NCBI GenBank assembly: GCA_018065615.1
Contig: JAGHSY010000039.1
Location: 1 to 61,247, forward strand
Origin: Candidatus Colenecus caballi
Lineage (GTDB): Bacteria > Bacteroidota > Bacteroidia > Bacteroidales > Bacteroidaceae
Length of the DNA: 61,247 nucleotides
Direction of reading: 5' to 3'
This document shows positions 52,190 through 61,099 of this stretch, piece after piece (position 1 is the stretch's first letter; every line of letters starts with the position of its first letter). Below the pieces are notes generated by a model. It searched no databases and was not told the origin of the DNA. It saw only the letters and a list, made by a program, of their open reading frames with translations. The translations under genes were made by a program, and so were the position numbers.

Positions 52190-55100
52190 ATGAACATTTC
52201 AGAAACCAGCATACGCCGCCCGGTGCTGTCCACAGTGATGGTGCTCATCATCATACTGTTCGGCATTGTGGGCTATTCAAGCCTTGGTGTTCGTGAATAT
52301 CCGTCAGTTGACAACCCCATCATTTCCGTATCGGCCTCATACCCCGGCGCCAACGCCGAAGTCATAGAGAACCAGATCACCGAGCCCCTGGAACAGCAGA
52401 TCAACGGTATTCCGGGCATACGTTCGCTGTCATCGGTCAGCCAGTACGGCAGCAGCCGCATAACCGTAGAATTCGAACTGTCAGTCGACCTTGAAACCGC
52501 AGCCAATGACGTGCGTGACAAGGTATCCCGCGCCCAGCGCATGCTGCCGCGCGACTGTGACCCTCCAACGGTTTCAAAGGCCGATGCCGATGCAATGCCA
52601 ATCCTGATGGTGGCGCTGAACAGTGACAAGCGCTCACTTCTTGAACTCAGTGAAATTGCCGACCTTGTAGTCAAGGAACAGCTGCAGACCATTCAGGACG
52701 TAAGTTCAGTTGGTATCTGGGGCGAAAAGCGCTACTGCATGCGCCTGTGGCTTGACCCGGTCAAGATGTCCGGATACGGAATCACTCCCATGGATATCAA
52801 GAACGCACTGGACAAGGAGAACGTGGAACTTCCTTCCGGTACCATTGAGGGCAACACCACCGAACTTGAAATACGCACGCTTGGCCAGATGCACACAACC
52901 GAGGAATTCAACAATCTGGTCATAAAGAACGATGGCACACGTGTCATACGTTTCAGTGACGTAGGACAGGCCGAACTCAGTCCGCGTGACATAAAGAGCT
53001 ACATGAAGATGAACGGCATTCCCATGGTCGGTGTTGCTGTGACGCCGCAGCCGGGTGCCAACCACATCAACATTGCCAACGCCGTCTATGAGCGCATGAA
53101 GACCATGGAGAAAGACCTTCCTGAAGACGTGCACTACGAATACGGCTTTGACAACACCAAGTACATACGCGCCAGTATCAATGAGGTGAAGAGCACCCTG
53201 TTCGAGGCCTTTGCACTGGTCATACTCATCATTTTCCTGTTCCTTCGCGACTGGCGTGTCACACTTATCCCCTGTCTTGTAATCCCAGTATCAATCATAG
53301 GTTCATTCTTCGTAATGTACCTTATGGGATTCAGCATAAACGTGCTGTCCATGCTTGCCGTGGTTCTGTCCGTAGGACTTGTGGTCGATGACGCCATAGT
53401 CATGACGGAAAACATCTACAACCGCATAGAAAAGGGCATGACCCCGTTCCAGGCCGGCATTGAAGGCTCGAAGGAAATCCTGTTCGCGGTAATATCGACC
53501 TCCATAACGCTGCTCTGCGTATTCATACCTATCGTGTTCATGGAGGGCCAGACAGGACGTCTGTTCCGTGAATTCGCATTCGTCATTGCCGGTGCCGTGG
53601 TCATATCGACCTTTGCCGCCCTTACCTTCACCCCCATGCTCTCCACCAAGATTCTTGTAAAGCGTGAAAAGCAGAGCTGGTTCTACAACTGGACCGAACC
53701 GTTCTTTGAAGGCATGAACCGCGGCTACAGCAAAAGCCTTGACTTCATTCTGCGCAACCGCTGGATTGCTCTGGTCCTTATGATAGCAGCCATTGGCGGA
53801 TGTGTCTGGATGTGGACCGCCACCCCAAGTGAAATGGCGCCCATGGAAGACCGCTCCCAGGTTACGGTACGCACGCAGGGCCCTGAAGGCGTGACATACG
53901 AATATATGCGTGACTACACCGAACGTATAAATGACATTGTCGACTCTATAATGCCCGATGCCAAATTCGTTACGGCACGTGTCCAGAGCGGCGGCGGCAA
54001 CATTCAGATTACGTTGAAGGACATTGCAGACCGCGACTACACCCAGATGGAAGTGTTTGACAAACTGTCAGCGGCCGTACGCAAGGAGAACGATGCCCGT
54101 TCATTCGTGCAGCAGCAGTCGTCATTCGGTGGCGGTCGCGGCGGCATGCCTGTACGTTACGTGCTGCAGGCCACCAACATTGAAAAGCTGCAGGACGTGC
54201 TCCCCACATTCCTGCAGAAAGTCAATGACAACCCCGCCTTCCAGATGGCCGATGCCGACCTGAAGTTCTCAAAGCCCGAGGTCAGAATTTCAATCAACCG
54301 TGAAAAGGCCAACCTGCTGGGTGTGAGCACCCGTGACATAGCCCAGACCCTGCAGTGGGGACTGAGCGGCCAGCGCATGGGCTACCTGTACATGAACGGA
54401 AAGCAGTATGACATAATAGGTGAAATAAACCGCCAGCAGCGCAACACCACCCAGAACCTGAAATCAATCTACATGCGCGCAGGCGGCGGTGACATGATCC
54501 AGATGGAGAATCTGGTTGACCTGAAGGAAGACATCGCCCCGCCAAAGCTGTACCGCTACAACCGCTTTGTATCGGCCCCCATACCAGCCGGTCTTGGCAA
54601 CGGATACATTCTTGGACAGGCTCTGGATGAAATGGACAAGATTGCCAAGGAAACCCTTGACGACACCTTCCGAACAGCTCTGACCGGTGAATCCAAGGAC
54701 TTCCGTGAAAGCTCCAACAGCCTGCTGTTCGCCTTCGGTCTGGCCCTGCTGCTCATCTACCTTATCCTTGCAGCCCAGTTTGAAAGTTTCAAAGATCCAG
54801 TCATTGTAATGCTTACCGTGCCACTGGCTGTCTGCGGTGCGCTTATATTCATACGAGCCGGAGGCCAGACCATGAACATATTCAGTGAGATAGGCATCAT
54901 CATGCTTGTAGGACTAGTGGCCAAGAACGGTATTCTCATTGTTGAATTTGCAAACCAGAAACAGGATGCCGGCATTGACAAGGCCACGGCAATACGTCAG
55001 GCCGCCGTCCAGCGCCTGCGCCCAATTCTCATGACCAGCATTTCAACCGTCCTGGGACTGCTGCCGCTCATGTTCGCACACGGCGAAGGAAGCGCCGGAC

Positions 55101-55219
55101 GCATTGCCATGGGTACAGCCGTAGTCGGCGGCATGCTCATCTCCACATTCTTTACAATGTACGTTGTACCGGCCATCTACACATACATTTCAACCGCACG
55201 CAAAAAGAAGGAAGAATGA
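52190..55219 (+). CDS. RND multidrug efflux pump (HAE1, AcrB/MexB type)
   Basis: 1009 residues with the usual 12 membrane helices and two large periplasmic loops. The proton-relay residues are present: Asp400 and Asp401 in 'LSVGLVVDDAIVMTENI' (TM4) and Lys912 in 'VGLVAKNGILIVEFANQ' (TM10). 'SETSIRRPVLSTVMVLIIIL' is the standard start of these pumps. It exports drugs or other hydrophobic compounds by proton antiport with the adaptor and TolC partner. Overlaps the TolC gene by four bases. Confidence 0.92.
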   Translation: MNISETSIRRPVLSTVMVLIIILFGIVGYSSLGVREYPSVDNPIISVSASYPGANAEVIENQITEPLEQQINGIPGIRSLSSVSQYGSSRITVEFELSVDLETAANDVRDKVSRAQRMLPRDCDPPTVSKADADAMPILMVALNSDKRSLLELSEIADLVVKEQLQTIQDVSSVGIWGEKRYCMRLWLDPVKMSGYGITPMDIKNALDKENVELPSGTIEGNTTELEIRTLGQMHTTEEFNNLVIKNDGTRVIRFSDVGQAELSPRDIKSYMKMNGIPMVGVAVTPQPGANHINIANAVYERMKTMEKDLPEDVHYEYGFDNTKYIRASINEVKSTLFEAFALVILIIFLFLRDWRVTLIPCLVIPVSIIGSFFVMYLMGFSINVLSMLAVVLSVGLVVDDAIVMTENIYNRIEKGMTPFQAGIEGSKEILFAVISTSITLLCVFIPIVFMEGQTGRLFREFAFVIAGAVVISTFAALTFTPMLSTKILVKREKQSWFYNWTEPFFEGMNRGYSKSLDFILRNRWIALVLMIAAIGGCVWMWTATPSEMAPMEDRSQVTVRTQGPEGVTYEYMRDYTERINDIVDSIMPDAKFVTARVQSGGGNIQITLKDIADRDYTQMEVFDKLSAAVRKENDARSFVQQQSSFGGGRGGMPVRYVLQATNIEKLQDVLPTFLQKVNDNPAFQMADADLKFSKPEVRISINREKANLLGVSTRDIAQTLQWGLSGQRMGYLYMNGKQYDIIGEINRQQRNTTQNLKSIYMRAGGGDMIQMENLVDLKEDIAPPKLYRYNRFVSAPIPAGLGNGYILGQALDEMDKIAKETLDDTFRTALTGESKDFRESSNSLLFAFGLALLLIYLILAAQFESFKDPVIVMLTVPLAVCGALIFIRAGGQTMNIFSEIGIIMLVGLVAKNGILIVEFANQKQDAGIDKATAIRQAAVQRLRPILMTSISTVLGLLPLMFAHGEGSAGRIAMGTAVVGGMLISTFFTMYVVPAIYTYISTARKKKEE

Positions 55220-56529
55220 AAAAGACCATATTGACCATAACCGCTGCAATGGCCGCGCTGTGTTCATCGGCCCAGACCATGACCCTGAAGGAATGTCTGC
55301 AGCAGGGCGTCAGTGACAGCTACCAGGTACAGCTTGTCAGAATTCAGGAAGAGAAGTCCGCCAACACTGATTCCTGGTCTTACGCCGGCGGCATGCCTAC
55401 CGTCAGCCTGTCAGGCAGCTATTCGGGTTCACTTTCAAGCACGGACTATACCATTAAGTCCGATGGTTCCACCCTTTCCAGCCGTGACGTTCTGGACCAC
55501 ACTCTGAACGCATCACTGCGCGCCGACTGGACCGTGTTTGACGGATTCAGCATCCAGTCCACACGTGACCGCATGGAGGAACTGCACAACCAGGGCACAA
55601 TCCAGACACGCGTCACCATTGAAGACTATGTTGCCAGTCTGGCATCGGAATACTACAATCTGGTCAAGCAGACCATTCACCTGAAGAATCTTGAATACGC
55701 CACAGCACTGTCAAAGGAACGCCTGCGCATTGTAAGTGAGCGTTATGACATGGGCGGCGACTCACGTCTGGACCTGCAGCAGGCACAGGTTTATTTCAAC
55801 CAGGACAGCGCCCAGAGCCTGAAACAGCATGAAGCGCTGGCTAGTGCCAACATACGCATCAACCGCCTCATGTCAAACAGGGACCTTCGTGCCGTGCATC
55901 AGGCTGCAGACACCGCAATAACACTGATTGAAGGGCTGGATTACGAATCCCTGCTGGAGGACATGATGCGGACAAACTCTTCGCTGCTCAAGGCTGAAAG
56001 CAACCTTACAATTGCCAAACTGGACCGTAAGACTGTTCAGGCACGGAACTACCCATACCTTAAAGTGAATGCCGCATACGGCTACACATATAACATTTAC
56101 GGAAACAGCACATATTCCGACCGCAACAACTGGGGCCCAAGTTTCGGTGCAACCATGGGAATCAATCTTGTAACAGGCAAGCAGCGCGTCCAGGAACGCA
56201 ACGCCATTCTGGATGAACTGAACGCCGATGTCACCATAGACCAGCTTGAACTTCAGCTGCGTGCCAACCTTGATGACTTCTGGCAGGCCTATCAGAACAA
56301 CCTGCTGCTTCTGGAACTGCAGGAGCAGAATCTGCTGACAGCGCAGGAAACCATGGACATTGCCCAGGAGCGTTACCTGCTGGGCAATCTTTCAGGACTG
56401 GAAATGCGTGAGGCACAGAAATCACTGCTTGATGCAGAAGAGAGCCTGCTGCAGGCACAATATGACACGAAAATTTGCGAAATATCGCTGTTGCAGATAA
56501 GCGGGCGCATTCTGCAATACATGGAATAA
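55216..56529 (+). CDS. TolC-family outer-membrane efflux protein of the RND system
   Basis: 437 residues, signal peptide (ILTITAAMAALCSSAQT), then two outer-membrane efflux repeats with long helices ('TLKECLQQGVSDSYQVQLVR', 'ALSKERLRIVSERYDMGGDS'). Starts inside the pump gene's stop (ATGA). Exit duct of the RND pump, separate from the TolC protein of the MacAB-like operon. Confidence 0.88.
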   Translation: MKKTILTITAAMAALCSSAQTMTLKECLQQGVSDSYQVQLVRIQEEKSANTDSWSYAGGMPTVSLSGSYSGSLSSTDYTIKSDGSTLSSRDVLDHTLNASLRADWTVFDGFSIQSTRDRMEELHNQGTIQTRVTIEDYVASLASEYYNLVKQTIHLKNLEYATALSKERLRIVSERYDMGGDSRLDLQQAQVYFNQDSAQSLKQHEALASANIRINRLMSNRDLRAVHQAADTAITLIEGLDYESLLEDMMRTNSSLLKAESNLTIAKLDRKTVQARNYPYLKVNAAYGYTYNIYGNSTYSDRNNWGPSFGATMGINLVTGKQRVQERNAILDELNADVTIDQLELQLRANLDDFWQAYQNNLLLLELQEQNLLTAQETMDIAQERYLLGNLSGLEMREAQKSLLDAEESLLQAQYDTKICEISLLQISGRILQYME

Positions 56530-56548
56530 GTCTCAATTACAACCAGAT

Positions 56549-57712
56549 ATGAAAACAGGAAAACTTCTAATTATCGGCTCAGCAGCCCTGCTGACAGCCT
56601 GCTCACCGGCTTATGAGGGCAATGACGCCTTTCAGGTCACACCGCTAAAAGACCTTCTGGCACCAATCAGGGTCGGTGCCGCCATAGACAACTGGACACT
56701 GCAGAACGAACAGAACATGGAACTGTTCAGCCGTCATTTCAACAGCGCCACATGTGAGAACAGCATGAAGCCAATTGAAACGGAACGCAACGAAGGAGAG
56801 TTCACTTTCGATACCCCTGACAAGGTCACGGATTTCGTCCTGGGCAACAAGGGTGCGGTCATGCGCGGCCACTGCCTGATCTGGCATTCACAATGCCCGT
56901 CCTGGCTGACAGAAGACTCGACACTGGTGTTCCAGCGCATGAAGGAGCACATCTTTGCCGTAATGAACCACTACAAAGGCAAAGTCTATTGTTGGGATGT
57001 TGTCAATGAAGCCATTGATGACGGCCCGGGGTTCCTGAGAAATTCCCAATGGACCCGCTGTGCCGGCCAGCACTTCATAGACTCGGCATTCGTATATGCA
57101 CATCAGGCCGATCCTGACGCATTGCTGTTTTACAATGACTACGGATTGAACAACCCGCAGAAGAGAGAGAAATGCTATCAGCTTGTCAAGGGCATGCTTG
57201 AACGCGGCATACCCATTCACGGCATCGGAATGCAGGGGCACTACAATGTTACAATGGATTACAGCACAGTTGACGAATCACTGACCCGTTTTGAAGAACT
57301 TGGAGTATTGATCCAGTTCACAGAACTTGACATAGCAGGCGGCGGTCCGGACCGCCGTTCCATGAGACGCCAGATGGGCCAGGACCGTCCCAACGGAACA
57401 CAGGGACAGCAGCAGGACCAGATGGCCGCATTCGGAGGCTATTCAGGTAACGGAGGTCTCCAGATGCCGGAACTGACAGATGAACAGAAAATGCATCAGG
57501 ATTCACTGGTAACAGAAGCATACAGAAAATTCTTCACTGTGGTCAAGAAGCACAGGAAAAGCATTCATACCATCACATTCTGGGGACTGTCAGACAACTA
57601 TTCATGGCTCAACTCACGCAGCCGTCAGAACGCTCCATTCCTGTTTGACGGTGAATACAAGGCCAAAAACGCATATTTTGCAGTCAGAGAATTGTGGAAT
57701 AACAGAAAATGA
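56549..57712 (+). CDS. Endo-1,4-beta-xylanase-like GH10 lipoprotein
   Basis: 387 residues, lipobox LLTAC. GH10 barrel: 'GHCLIWHSQCPSWL', acid/base Glu154 in 'WDVVNEAID', and nucleophile Glu259 in 'LIQFTELDI'. A Gln/Gly/Arg-rich stretch of about 45 residues ('GGGPDRRSMRRQMGQDRP...') interrupts the barrel after the nucleophile strand, so an extra surface loop is likely. The gene follows the RND operon by 19 bases and may be part of it. It probably cleaves xylan outside the cytoplasm, with the GH3 enzyme finishing the oligosaccharides. Confidence 0.87.
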   Translation: MKTGKLLIIGSAALLTACSPAYEGNDAFQVTPLKDLLAPIRVGAAIDNWTLQNEQNMELFSRHFNSATCENSMKPIETERNEGEFTFDTPDKVTDFVLGNKGAVMRGHCLIWHSQCPSWLTEDSTLVFQRMKEHIFAVMNHYKGKVYCWDVVNEAIDDGPGFLRNSQWTRCAGQHFIDSAFVYAHQADPDALLFYNDYGLNNPQKREKCYQLVKGMLERGIPIHGIGMQGHYNVTMDYSTVDESLTRFEELGVLIQFTELDIAGGGPDRRSMRRQMGQDRPNGTQGQQQDQMAAFGGYSGNGGLQMPELTDEQKMHQDSLVTEAYRKFFTVVKKHRKSIHTITFWGLSDNYSWLNSRSRQNAPFLFDGEYKAKNAYFAVRELWNNRK

Positions 57713-57737
57713 CGGCTCACCCGAAAACCAGTAGGGG
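57712..57737 (+). repeat. 26-base dispersed repeat, copy 2
   Basis: Starts at the last base of the xylanase stop codon and matches 26531-26556 at 23 of 26 bases. Confidence 0.6.
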
Positions 57738-57815
57738 TAATTTCGGCTCAGCGGGACTTTAGGAATGATGAAAAAATAAGTTGGCTAAATTTGTCCAGAA
57801 CAGTAAAATTTGATT

Positions 57816-58007
57816 ATGCCATAGGAGATACAACTGTTTGCCGGCAGGCAGATACGCACATATTGGGACGATAATCAGGAGAAATACTACTTCTGCATTA
57901 TCGATGCCGTTGAAGCCCTCATCGACAGCAAGAATCCGGCCGGATACTTCAAGAAGCTTCGCAAACGCGACCCCGAACTCGATGCGGGAAAGCCCCAATT
58001 AACTTGA
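57816..58007 (+). pseudogene. Bro-N-type antirepressor remnant
   Basis: The frame reads Met-Pro-stop-EIQLFAGRQIRTYWDDNQE, then 'YYFCIIDAVEALIDSKNP' and 'AGYFKKLRKRDPEL'. This is the N-terminal part of the Bro-N/phage-antirepressor family found in Bacteroidota. A TAG at codon three and loss of the remainder make it non-functional. -7-like TAAATTTG lies at 57786-57793. Confidence 0.68.
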
Positions 58008-58165
58008 CAATCACCTTGAATGGTGAAAGAACCTCATTTTCAACGCATAAGATGGTTTCTCCCGTCAATTGTGCAACTGGCAATGACGCAGAGCAGTTCA
58101 TTTCCCAGATGCAAAGAATGGACAATCTTAGTGCTGACAACCGATGGCCAATAACTATTTTGTAA
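57983..58165 (+). pseudogene. Tyrosine-recombinase N-terminal (arm-binding) remnant
   Basis: In a frame shifted from the Bro-N remnant the sequence reads 'GKAPINLTITLNGERTSFST' followed by 'HKMVSPVNCATGND', the pattern of the arm-type DNA-binding domain of Bacteroidota integrases. The SAM-like and catalytic domains are missing. It overlaps the Bro-N remnant, showing two mobile elements fused by decay. Confidence 0.6.
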
Positions 58166-58189
58166 AACCAATGGAAAAGACTAATTTTG
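58159..58189 (+). promoter_or_regulatory. Promoter of the barrel protein / S41-like gene pair
   Basis: TTTG (58159-58162), exactly 19 bases, TAATTTTG (58182-58189). ATG at 58231. Confidence 0.7.
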
Positions 58190-58230
58190 TGTAATTTATT
58201 GATAATCATCAGGCAATTGTCACGAAGCGT

Positions 58231-58911
58231 ATGATTTTAAAATTGAAACCTCTACTCATTTCCGTTGCCATCCTTACATCATCCGTTGCATCGGCACAGT
58301 GGCAGGTCGGTATAAAAGCAGGTTGCGGCATCACATCTGCAGACCGCTCTCAATCAGGGAGAGTTGACGAAACTTATTCATCGGGAACCGGATGGGCAGC
58401 CGGAGCTCTGGTTCAATACAGTTTCACGGACTGGCTTGCAATCCGTGCGGAAATAAACGCAATGGACCGCGTTCACAGAATGGACCGGAACATCCATTAT
58501 CTCGATCCCGTCCATACCGTTTATCACAACACGTACCTGCTTGTTCCTGTTCTGGCAGACTTTTCTTTCGGGGGCAAAAAACTGCGCGGACATATGTATG
58601 CCGGAGGTTTTGCCGGATACTGGTTAAGCGCCCGGCGTGAAGGTACGACATTCTGGATGACTGATTACCACGTCTATTTTTCTCCGTTCAACGAAAAAGC
58701 GACGTTTTCTGATGAACAGCAAAGATTTACGGCCGGCATTCAGGCCGGGGCCGGTCTGAGTTACAGGTTTTCGGAGCGTTGGGGAGTTCTTTTAGACGCG
58801 ATGTACTGCTATGACCTTGTCAGTTACCGGAAGAGTTCTCCTCATTTGATCGATTCACGTTATCTCGGTTCCCTCGTTTTCACTCTCGGCGTTACCTGCC
58901 TTTTATTCTGA
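58231..58911 (+). CDS. Small outer-membrane beta-barrel protein
   Basis: 226 residues; signal peptide (LLISVAILTSSVASAQ), then 'WQVGIKAGCGITSADRS' and alternating amphipathic strands ('WLAIRAEINAMD', 'WGVLLDAMYCYDLVSY'), ending 'LVFTLGVTCLLF'. This fits the porin-like barrel family common in Bacteroidota. It is followed by an S41-like lipoprotein gene 18 bases later. Function unknown. Confidence 0.8.
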   Translation: MILKLKPLLISVAILTSSVASAQWQVGIKAGCGITSADRSQSGRVDETYSSGTGWAAGALVQYSFTDWLAIRAEINAMDRVHRMDRNIHYLDPVHTVYHNTYLLVPVLADFSFGGKKLRGHMYAGGFAGYWLSARREGTTFWMTDYHVYFSPFNEKATFSDEQQRFTAGIQAGAGLSYRFSERWGVLLDAMYCYDLVSYRKSSPHLIDSRYLGSLVFTLGVTCLLF

Positions 58912-58929
58912 ACACTTTTGAATAACCGT

Positions 58930-60216
58930 ATGAAAAAGATACTTGCACTTGCCTCAATTCTGACCGTTCTTGCATCATCCTGCAGAAAGGAAGCGGTTCC
59001 GGAGGTCTATTACAACGAAGTGATGAAGCTCGCATACGACACATACGCGGGGCAGTTTGATTTCATCTGGAAAAACATCAGCACCGGATACGTATTCTGG
59101 GACATAGACACGACGAACTGGGACAGGGTTTATGATGAGTGTATGCCGCAATTGATGGCTCTTGACAATCAGGTGAACCAGGGGCAGTCAATCCAGGACA
59201 GCGTCCTTCTCGGGATATACCAGACAGCTATGGGGCAGATGACGGATCACCATATGAGCGTGGCAATCAAAAACCTCCATCCTGCTCCCGGCAATGTTGG
59301 CCACATTCAGGTCCGGCCCGGAATAATCGCTATGAACAAGCGTCCAGAATATATCGAGCCCCGTCTTCTTGCCCTTTTAAGATTACTTGATTTCCAGGAG
59401 AACATTGAAAGGGAATTCAGTGCTGACAAAGACATCAAGATAATTGAGCATCAGTTTATTACCGTAGAAACGCCCGAAAACGTGAACTATGGCTACAACC
59501 TCTTTCAACTTCCTGACGGCAGACTGGTTCCTTATCTTTGGCAGAGTGCCGCCACCCTCTCTCCCGTCTTTGAATATATGGGAGAAGACAATGAGGCAGG
59601 CCGCGCGGCCGCTGTCCTCGACCATTTCTTCAGTCTGATTTCCACCACCCCGAGAGAGAAACTGGCCGGAATCATTCTTGACAACAGGGTGAACGCCGGA
59701 GGATGGCAGGATGACCTTGACTATCTGATCGGAAGTTACATCAATGAAGAGGTCACTATGTTCCAAACAAGGTACAAGGAGGGGCCGGGACGGCTGGAAC
59801 ACTCCGTATGGACTGATTACAAGCAGAAACCCCTTGCCAAATACCATAGGGACATTACAAAGGAAAACATTCCATTCATAATACTCATTGACCTCGCTTC
59901 CATCAGTATGGGGGAAATCGAGCCCATCTGTGCCCGGGCTCTTCTCCCGACCGCTTACATTATCGGAGAAACCAGTTTCGGCGCCACCGGACCTCTTCAG
60001 TCCGAACTCGTGGATTTGAACTACGGCGGCTCATTCGGAAATTCAGATTTGTCCACAGGACACTATGTCTATACGTCTGATTTTGAATCACGTGTCGGCG
60101 GAACGAATTACGAAGGCAAAGGCATCGTTCCCGATTTGGAGGTTATCAGAAAGGATCACGGCGGCAGTTTCAAAGCAGCCATTGATGCAGCGTTGAAATA
60201 TGCCGGTGAGAGATAG
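58930..60216 (+). CDS. S41-like (C-terminal-processing/tricorn-type) peptidase lipoprotein
   Basis: Start ATG 58930; the 12-base longer frame begins at TTG. Lipobox LASSC. The 428-residue product has an S41 fold: 'HMSVAIKNLHPAPGNVGHIQ', 'LAGIILDNRVNAGGWQDDL', then 'FIILIDLASISMGEIEPICARALL' (20-residue core: nucleophile Ser region SISMGE) and 'IIGETSFGATGPLQSELVDL'. The Lys of the CtpA motif (FGKG) is Ala-Thr here, so a Ser-Lys dyad is not seen; a tricorn-like mechanism or loss of activity is possible. Probably outer-membrane or periplasmic. Confidence 0.78.
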   Translation: MKKILALASILTVLASSCRKEAVPEVYYNEVMKLAYDTYAGQFDFIWKNISTGYVFWDIDTTNWDRVYDECMPQLMALDNQVNQGQSIQDSVLLGIYQTAMGQMTDHHMSVAIKNLHPAPGNVGHIQVRPGIIAMNKRPEYIEPRLLALLRLLDFQENIEREFSADKDIKIIEHQFITVETPENVNYGYNLFQLPDGRLVPYLWQSAATLSPVFEYMGEDNEAGRAAAVLDHFFSLISTTPREKLAGIILDNRVNAGGWQDDLDYLIGSYINEEVTMFQTRYKEGPGRLEHSVWTDYKQKPLAKYHRDITKENIPFIILIDLASISMGEIEPICARALLPTAYIIGETSFGATGPLQSELVDLNYGGSFGNSDLSTGHYVYTSDFESRVGGTNYEGKGIVPDLEVIRKDHGGSFKAAIDAALKYAGER

Positions 60217-60631
60217 GTTATGAGAACGGGAAGTTAAGATTTAAGTTTCGCAAGTAATTCAGGTGGCCGAAGGAGAATAAAAACCCTGAGATAGCTCCTT
60301 GCTCCCTAGTTGCTCCCTAGTTGCTCAGAGGTAGATGATAGGTATCAACAAAGGACGGCAAAACTCAATACGACCCTTGTCCTTCCGGATGGCGAGTTTC
60401 GGAACCAAGATGTTTTTATCCGTCCACCGGTTACCGTTATGGCGATAATATTTCGTTTATTAGTTGAAGTTCTATGTTTCAAAAATCGAACCTGGAAAAG
60501 GATTCGCCTTCGAACGATTAATGCCATATTCAAACAGGAACTATAACATTCGAATACCCATGTACTCTGGCAAAGGATTTCACTGACCAGACGTTCACTG
60601 TCAAGTTCGACATGAAAGGCCATGGCTCGGA
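60217..60631. other. Intergenic region with 11-bp tandem repeat, no gene recognised
   Basis: GCTCCCTAGTT occurs twice in tandem at 60301-60322 and begins a third time. Short open frames match nothing recognisable. Confidence 0.45.
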
Positions 60632-60838
60632 CACTACTGGTCCGCAGACGATGTAAGGCATCTATACTTCAACGATGGCGATCGGCGCATGGACCGCTAC
60701 GGTCCGGGCTTTGGCATGCCCGTGCGCCCAGTCTCAAGTAAAAGATGCCGGAAATGTCAAAAACTTACAGATGCGGCAGAATATAATAGGGTTTATTTTG
60801 CCGTTGATGCATTTTTGTTATCTCTGCGGCAAAATTAA
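60632..60838 (+). pseudogene. C-terminal remnant of a FISUMP-type protein
   Basis: Reads 'HYWSADDVRHLYFNDGDRR' and then 'YGPGFGMPVRPVSSK', matching the 'YWSS ... VRPV' end of FISUMP domains seen in the two lipoproteins at 26866-30356. No start or N-terminal part is present. Confidence 0.55.
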
Positions 60839-60844
60839 ACCATC

Positions 60845-60943
60845 ATGAGTACTATCATTGGAAGAAAACTTTGCCGATTGATTATGACACGAATATTCGA
60901 CTTTTTCAGAAACTTGACTTTTTACATTCCAATATCCACATAA
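60845..60943 (+). pseudogene. Possible start fragment of an AAA-ATPase gene
   Basis: ATG 60845 opens with Met-Ser-Thr-Ile-Ile-Gly-Arg-Lys, the opening of many Bacteroidota DUF234-type AAA ATPases, but stops after 32 codons without a P-loop. Preceded by a promoter-like stretch. Weak call. Confidence 0.3.
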
Positions 60944-61000
60944 GTTTTACAGGCCAATTCCCGATGTTCTAGGGAAGGTTATAGAGGCTTTTCTGAAAAT

Positions 61001-61020
61001 CCTTCAAAAACTCTTGAAGG
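61001..61020. promoter_or_regulatory. Inverted-repeat operator of the relB/dinJ-like gene
   Basis: CCTTCAA (61001-61007) and TTGAAGG (61014-61020) are perfect 7-bp arms with a 6-base centre. The right arm contains the -33 element. Confidence 0.65.
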
Positions 61021-61043
61021 AGCGATTATTATTACTATCTTTG
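61014..61043 (+). promoter_or_regulatory. Promoter of the relB/dinJ-like gene
   Basis: TTG (61014-61016), 19 bases, TATCTTTG (61036-61043). Confidence 0.65.
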
Positions 61044-61099
61044 CAATCTAAATGAGTGCAAGATGCATTCATAATTTAATCAAATCAGCATTTGGAATT

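Noticed and set aside
60310-60546. 78-codon open frame and its 92-codon antisense partner
   Set aside because: No signal peptide, family motif or promoter; lies in repeat-bearing intergenic DNA.
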